The translations under genes and the position numbers were made by a program. Below, in pieces: positions 62,251 to 64,000 of a stretch of DNA of 64,000 nucleotides. Positions within the stretch are counted from its first letter, which is position 1. Each line of letters opens with the position of its first letter. The notes under the pieces were generated by a model. That model saw only the letters and a list, made by a program, of their open reading frames with translations. It did no database searches and had not been told where the DNA came from. The stretch is from Paracoccus sp. Z118 (GTDB lineage Bacteria > Pseudomonadota > Alphaproteobacteria > Rhodobacterales > Rhodobacteraceae), in the NCBI RefSeq assembly GCF_019061185.1, contig NZ_JAHQZU010000003.1, positions 1 through 64,000 of the forward strand. The letters are read 5' to 3'.

Positions 62251-63086
62251 GCGTCGTTCCATGCGTCCTGGCGCTGCAATGTGGGCAGCGCCTCATGCCC
62301 GCCGCCGATCCGGGGCAGGCAGTTCAGAAGACCCTGCGTGTAGGGATGCTGCGCCTGATGCAGAAGCGAAGCCTTGATCTCTTCCACGATACGGCCGCGA
62401 TACATCACCAGCACCCGGTCGCAGAAGGTGGAGACCAGCCGCAGGTCGTGGCTGATGAAGATCAGCCCCATGCCGCGCCGCCGCACCAGATCGTCGAGGA
62501 TGCGCAGCACTTCGAGCTGCACGGTCACGTCCAGCGCGGAGGTCGGCTCGTCCGCGATCAGCAGTTCGGGCTGCGTCACCAGCATCATGGCGATCATCAC
62601 GCGCTGGCCCATCCCGCCGGAAAGCTCGTGCGGATAGGCCGTCAGCACCCGCTCCGGGTCGCGGATCTGCACTTCGGCCAGCATGTCGAGCGACCGTTTG
62701 CGGATTTCCGCGCGCGAAGGGCGGCCGTGGACGCGCAGCGCCTCGGCGATCTGGCGGCCGACGGTCATCACCGGGTTGAGCGAATAGCGCGGGTCCTGCA
62801 TCACCATGGAGATGCGGCGCCCGCGGATGGTCCGCATCTGCCGCTCGGGCAGGCCCGGCAGCTCGGTGCCGTCGAAGGTCAGGCGCGACGCCCCGACCCG
62901 CCCGGGCGGGCGCACGAGGCCGAGGATCGCACGACCGGTCATCGACTTGCCCGAGCCGGACTCGCCGACGATGCCGACCCGCTCGCGCCCCACGTCGAAC
63001 GAGACGCCGCGCACGGCCTCGAACGGGCCGCGCCGGGTGTCGAAGGTCACGGTCAGATCGCGAACGGAGAGAAGCGGCGCGCTCAT
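62247..63086 (-). CDS. peptide ABC transporter ATPase (DppD/OppD-type)
   Basis: The 279-residue ATPase shows Walker [15 protein letters not shown], the HELSGGMGQRVMIAMML signature, Walker [17 protein letters not shown] and VFISHDLRL-like IFISHDLRLVS. A C-terminal extension (HPYTQGLLNCLPRIGG) is typical of the peptide subclass. It overlaps both neighbours by ATGA. The start is the ATG at 63086 inside the permease stop. Confidence 0.92.
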
Positions 63087-64000
63087 TTCGTCGCCGCCCG
63101 CGGGTCCAGCACGTCGCGCAAAGCGTCGCCCAGCAGGTTGAAGCCCAAGCTGACGGTCAGGATCGCGATGCCGGGAATGGTGGCGACCCACCAGTGCGAC
63201 AGCAGATACTGCCGCCCGGTGGAGATCATCGCCCCCCATTCGGCCTGCGGCGGCTGCGCGCCGAGGCCGAGGAAGCCGAGCCCGGCGGCCGTCAGGATGA
63301 TCCCCGCCATGTCCAGCGTCACCCGCACGATCACCGAGGACAGGCACATCGGCATGACATGGCCGGTGATGATGCGGAAGGTGCTGGCGCCCTGAAGCCG
63401 GGCGGCGGCGATGTAGTCGGACCGGCGCACGGTCAGCGTCTCGGCCCGCGCAACGCGGGCGTAAGCCGGCCACGCCGTCAGCGCGATCGCCAGCACCGCG
63501 TTGAAGATGCCGGGGCCGAGGGCCGCGACGAAGGCCAGCGCGAGGATCAGCCGGGGGAACGCCAGGAAGATGTCGGTCATCCGCATCAGCACCCGGTCGG
63601 TCCAGCCGCCCATCGTCCCCGCGACGGTGCCGACGATCAGCCCGAAGACCGGCGCCGTCACCGCGACCAGCGCCACGATATACAGCGTCACCCGCGCCCC
63701 GAAGACGATGCGCGAGAAGATGTCGCGGCCAAGCTCGTCCGTGCCGAGCAGATGTCCCTCCCACCCCGGCGGGTTCAGCCGGCCGGTGAGGTTCTGGGCG
63801 TTCGGCTCATGGGTCGCGATCCACGGCGCGAACAGGGCCATCAGCACCAGAACCACGATGATCGCCAGCCCCAGCATGGCCAGCCCGTTGGACGACAGGG
63901 TGCGCCAAGCGTTCCAGATGGCGATGCTGCGCGCCTGAAAGCGCGAGCGGGGGGTGTCGGTGGAAAGCCACTCGCGCAGGGTCGGGGGGGTGGTGTGCGC
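63083..64000 (-). CDS. peptide ABC transporter permease (DppC-type), 5' end outside the window
   Basis: The permease continues to the window edge: the frame is open through 64000 and adds an N-terminal RSIAIWNAWRTLSSNGLA stretch before the first membrane segment (MLGLAIIVVLVLMALFAPWI). It has five more segments and the coupling loop SDYIAAARLQGASTFRIITG, and GTDELGRDIFSRIVFGARVT typical of DppC. Counted from the window edge it has 305 residues, close to full length. Its DppB partner and binding protein presumably lie beyond the window. Confidence 0.92.
   Translation of the reverse strand, partial: AHTTPPTLREWLSTDTPRSRFQARSIAIWNAWRTLSSNGLAMLGLAIIVVLVLMALFAPWIATHEPNAQNLTGRLNPPGWEGHLLGTDELGRDIFSRIVFGARVTLYIVALVAVTAPVFGLIVGTVAGTMGGWTDRVLMRMTDIFLAFPRLILALAFVAALGPGIFNAVLAIALTAWPAYARVARAETLTVRRSDYIAAARLQGASTFRIITGHVMPMCLSSVIVRVTLDMAGIILTAAGLGFLGLGAQPPQAEWGAMISTGRQYLLSHWWVATIPGIAILTVSLGFNLLGDALRDVLDPRAATK

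Overview
The window is a gene-dense (about 90% coding), high-GC stretch of an alphaproteobacterial chromosome. It most likely belongs to the Rhodobacterales, probably Paracoccus or a close relative. Three things point there: a membrane-anchored cytochrome c552 that closely resembles Paracoccus CycM (11736-12272); a SAM/SAH riboswitch in front of metK, a class known from Rhodobacterales metK leaders (5800-5843); and the recJ/glpX, bolA/J-domain, cvpA-purF and rpoZ-rel arrangements. No rRNA, CRISPR array, intact insertion sequence or prophage is visible.

Layout. 1-460: a decayed IS3-type transposase end, a perfect 14-bp inverted repeat, three short direct repeats and a tRNA-Glu gene, which together look like an old insertion scar at a tRNA. 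560-12300: housekeeping genes recJ, glpX, bolA, a J-domain protein, metK with its riboswitch, lnt, a long-tailed DEAD-box helicase, an SRPBCC protein, pheA and cycM. 12445-19684: the yejABEF peptide importer, coupled to a glycosyltransferase. 19675-29634: a transport-rich block with a fumarylacetoacetase-fold enzyme, an orphan OppA-type binding protein, a TRAP transporter whose large permease carries a repetitive tail, its convergent binding protein (TTG start), and a PotBCA-like ABC system with no binding-protein gene. 29770-37807: a three-gene phosphorelay: a single-domain receiver, a 1769-residue cytosolic hybrid kinase with a poly-HAMP array, and a second receiver-PAS-kinase-receiver protein.

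37932-55801: Lrp, purF-cvpA-radA, lolCE-lolD-PAP2, a ChaC-like enzyme, a cytochrome c lipoprotein, parE, a GST, rnhA, ispH, a NYN-domain protein, folK, rpoZ, the bifunctional (p)ppGpp enzyme and a DUF2062 protein. 55805-61173: a putrescine gamma-glutamylation operon (glutamine amidotransferase, PaiB-like, PuuA, PuuB) divergent from a class V aminotransferase. 61477-64000: the ATPases and one permease of a Dpp-type peptide importer, cut by the window edge.

Most operons show 4-nt stop/start overlaps (ATGA, GTGA, TTGA), so translational coupling is common. A palindromic repeat of about 40 bp (AAATATCC followed by G/C-rich inverted arms) occurs three times: twice behind minus-strand genes, where it probably terminates transcription, and once inside the yejF reading frame. 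The features most worth following up are the poly-HAMP phosphorelay, the promoter and riboswitch packed against the lnt stop codon, the yejF repeat insertion, the tail of the TRAP permease, and the IS/tRNA junction. I did not find a clear, wholly new multi-gene system; the phosphorelay is the closest candidate.
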